Below are positions 32,847 to 32,977 of a stretch of DNA of 32,977 nt, one piece after another. How positions within the stretch are numbered: the first letter of the stretch is position 1; each line of letters starts with the position of its first letter. Source of the stretch: an uncultured Bacteroidia bacterium (GTDB lineage Bacteria > Bacteroidota > Bacteroidia > Bacteroidales > CAJPTX01); the NCBI GenBank assembly GCA_938038735.1, contig CALHSW010000057.1, forward strand, positions 1 to 32,977, given 5' to 3'. The translations under genes and the position numbers were made by a program. Under the pieces are notes generated by a model. The model worked only from the letters and a program-made list of their open reading frames with translations. It was not told the DNA's origin and did no database searches.

Positions 32847-32977
32847 ATGAAGTACAAGAACATCCCCGAGGAGGAGCTGAAAAACAAGGTCGCCCGCGAC
32901 TGGTTCTCCAAGTTTGACACCACCGTCATCACCGGCAACATCGACTTCTCCCTCTACCCCAAGGCCACAGGCCCCGG
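32847..32977 (+). CDS. N-terminus of a gene cut by the window edge, possibly a type IIG restriction-modification enzyme
   Basis: The frame from ATG 32847 stays open to the edge (43 codons): MKYKNIPEEELKNKV, RDWFSKFDTT and GNIDFSLYPK. From memory, this K.KVA.D.F..FDTT.IIG.IDF pattern is the start of large Eco57I-like enzymes whose N-terminal nuclease domain uses the IDF aspartate, but the confirming E.K would be beyond the window. Codons end mostly in C (ATC, GTC, GCC, GAC, TTC, ACC), unlike the G-ending plus-strand genes upstream such as infB, which may mean recent transfer or a strand change. Confidence 0.5.
   Translation, partial: MKYKNIPEEELKNKVARDWFSKFDTTVITGNIDFSLYPKATGP

Overview
The window reads as a chromosomal segment of a Bacteroidales bacterium, of moderate to slightly high G+C by eye. 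I cannot fix the genus. The evidence is a set of Bacteroidetes-type -7 boxes (TAnnTTTG) in front of many genes, few strong Shine-Dalgarno sequences, a PheS with a Cys4 insertion, an IF2 with a very long charged N-terminal extension, a tricorn-like S41 protease, a PorT-like outer-membrane barrel and an internalin-J-like cysteine-containing LRR protein.

Layout. 1-0.55 kb: the tail of an upstream gene, then a 187-bp hairpin-rich element bounded by perfect 16-bp inverted repeats. 0.55-4.2 kb: a secreted tandem-duplicated LRR protein and glutamate dehydrogenase with a strong terminator. 4.2-7.1 kb (minus strand): an AAA/DUF4143 ATPase and a lone C5-cytosine DNA methyltransferase, both with further copies of the hairpin repeats beside them. 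7.1-10.1 kb: xseA (no adjacent xseB), a small membrane protein and pheS. 10.3-17.3 kb: a complete phosphate-starvation locus, pstS-pstC-pstA-pstB-phoU-phoB-phoR, preceded by TGTAACA-like half-sites in an 11-bp register that look like a PhoB operator. 17.5-25.8 kb: rimP-nusA-infB with an intrinsic-terminator-like hairpin just before rimP, then purB and an MsbA-type ABC exporter. 26.0-29.1 kb (minus): the tricorn-like protease. 29.4-30.0 kb: a small exported protein whose C-terminal half resembles a type IX sorting domain. 30.0-32.5 kb (minus): a tightly packed sirtuin / outer-membrane barrel / mutY operon. 32.5-33.0 kb: another degenerate repeat copy, then the start of a gene cut by the window edge, possibly a type IIG restriction-modification enzyme.

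The pst/pho genes form one self-contained unit: lipoprotein binding protein, two permeases, ATPase, PhoU, response regulator and sensor kinase, all on one strand with short gaps, so the regulators probably control their own transporter. rimP-nusA-infB is the usual ribosome-maturation/transcription/translation cluster. The least explained material is the dispersed family of small triloop-hairpin repeats, the three GCGTTTTCC motifs at an exact 33-bp period, and the hairpin in the rimP leader. I saw no tRNA, rRNA, CRISPR array or intact insertion sequence.
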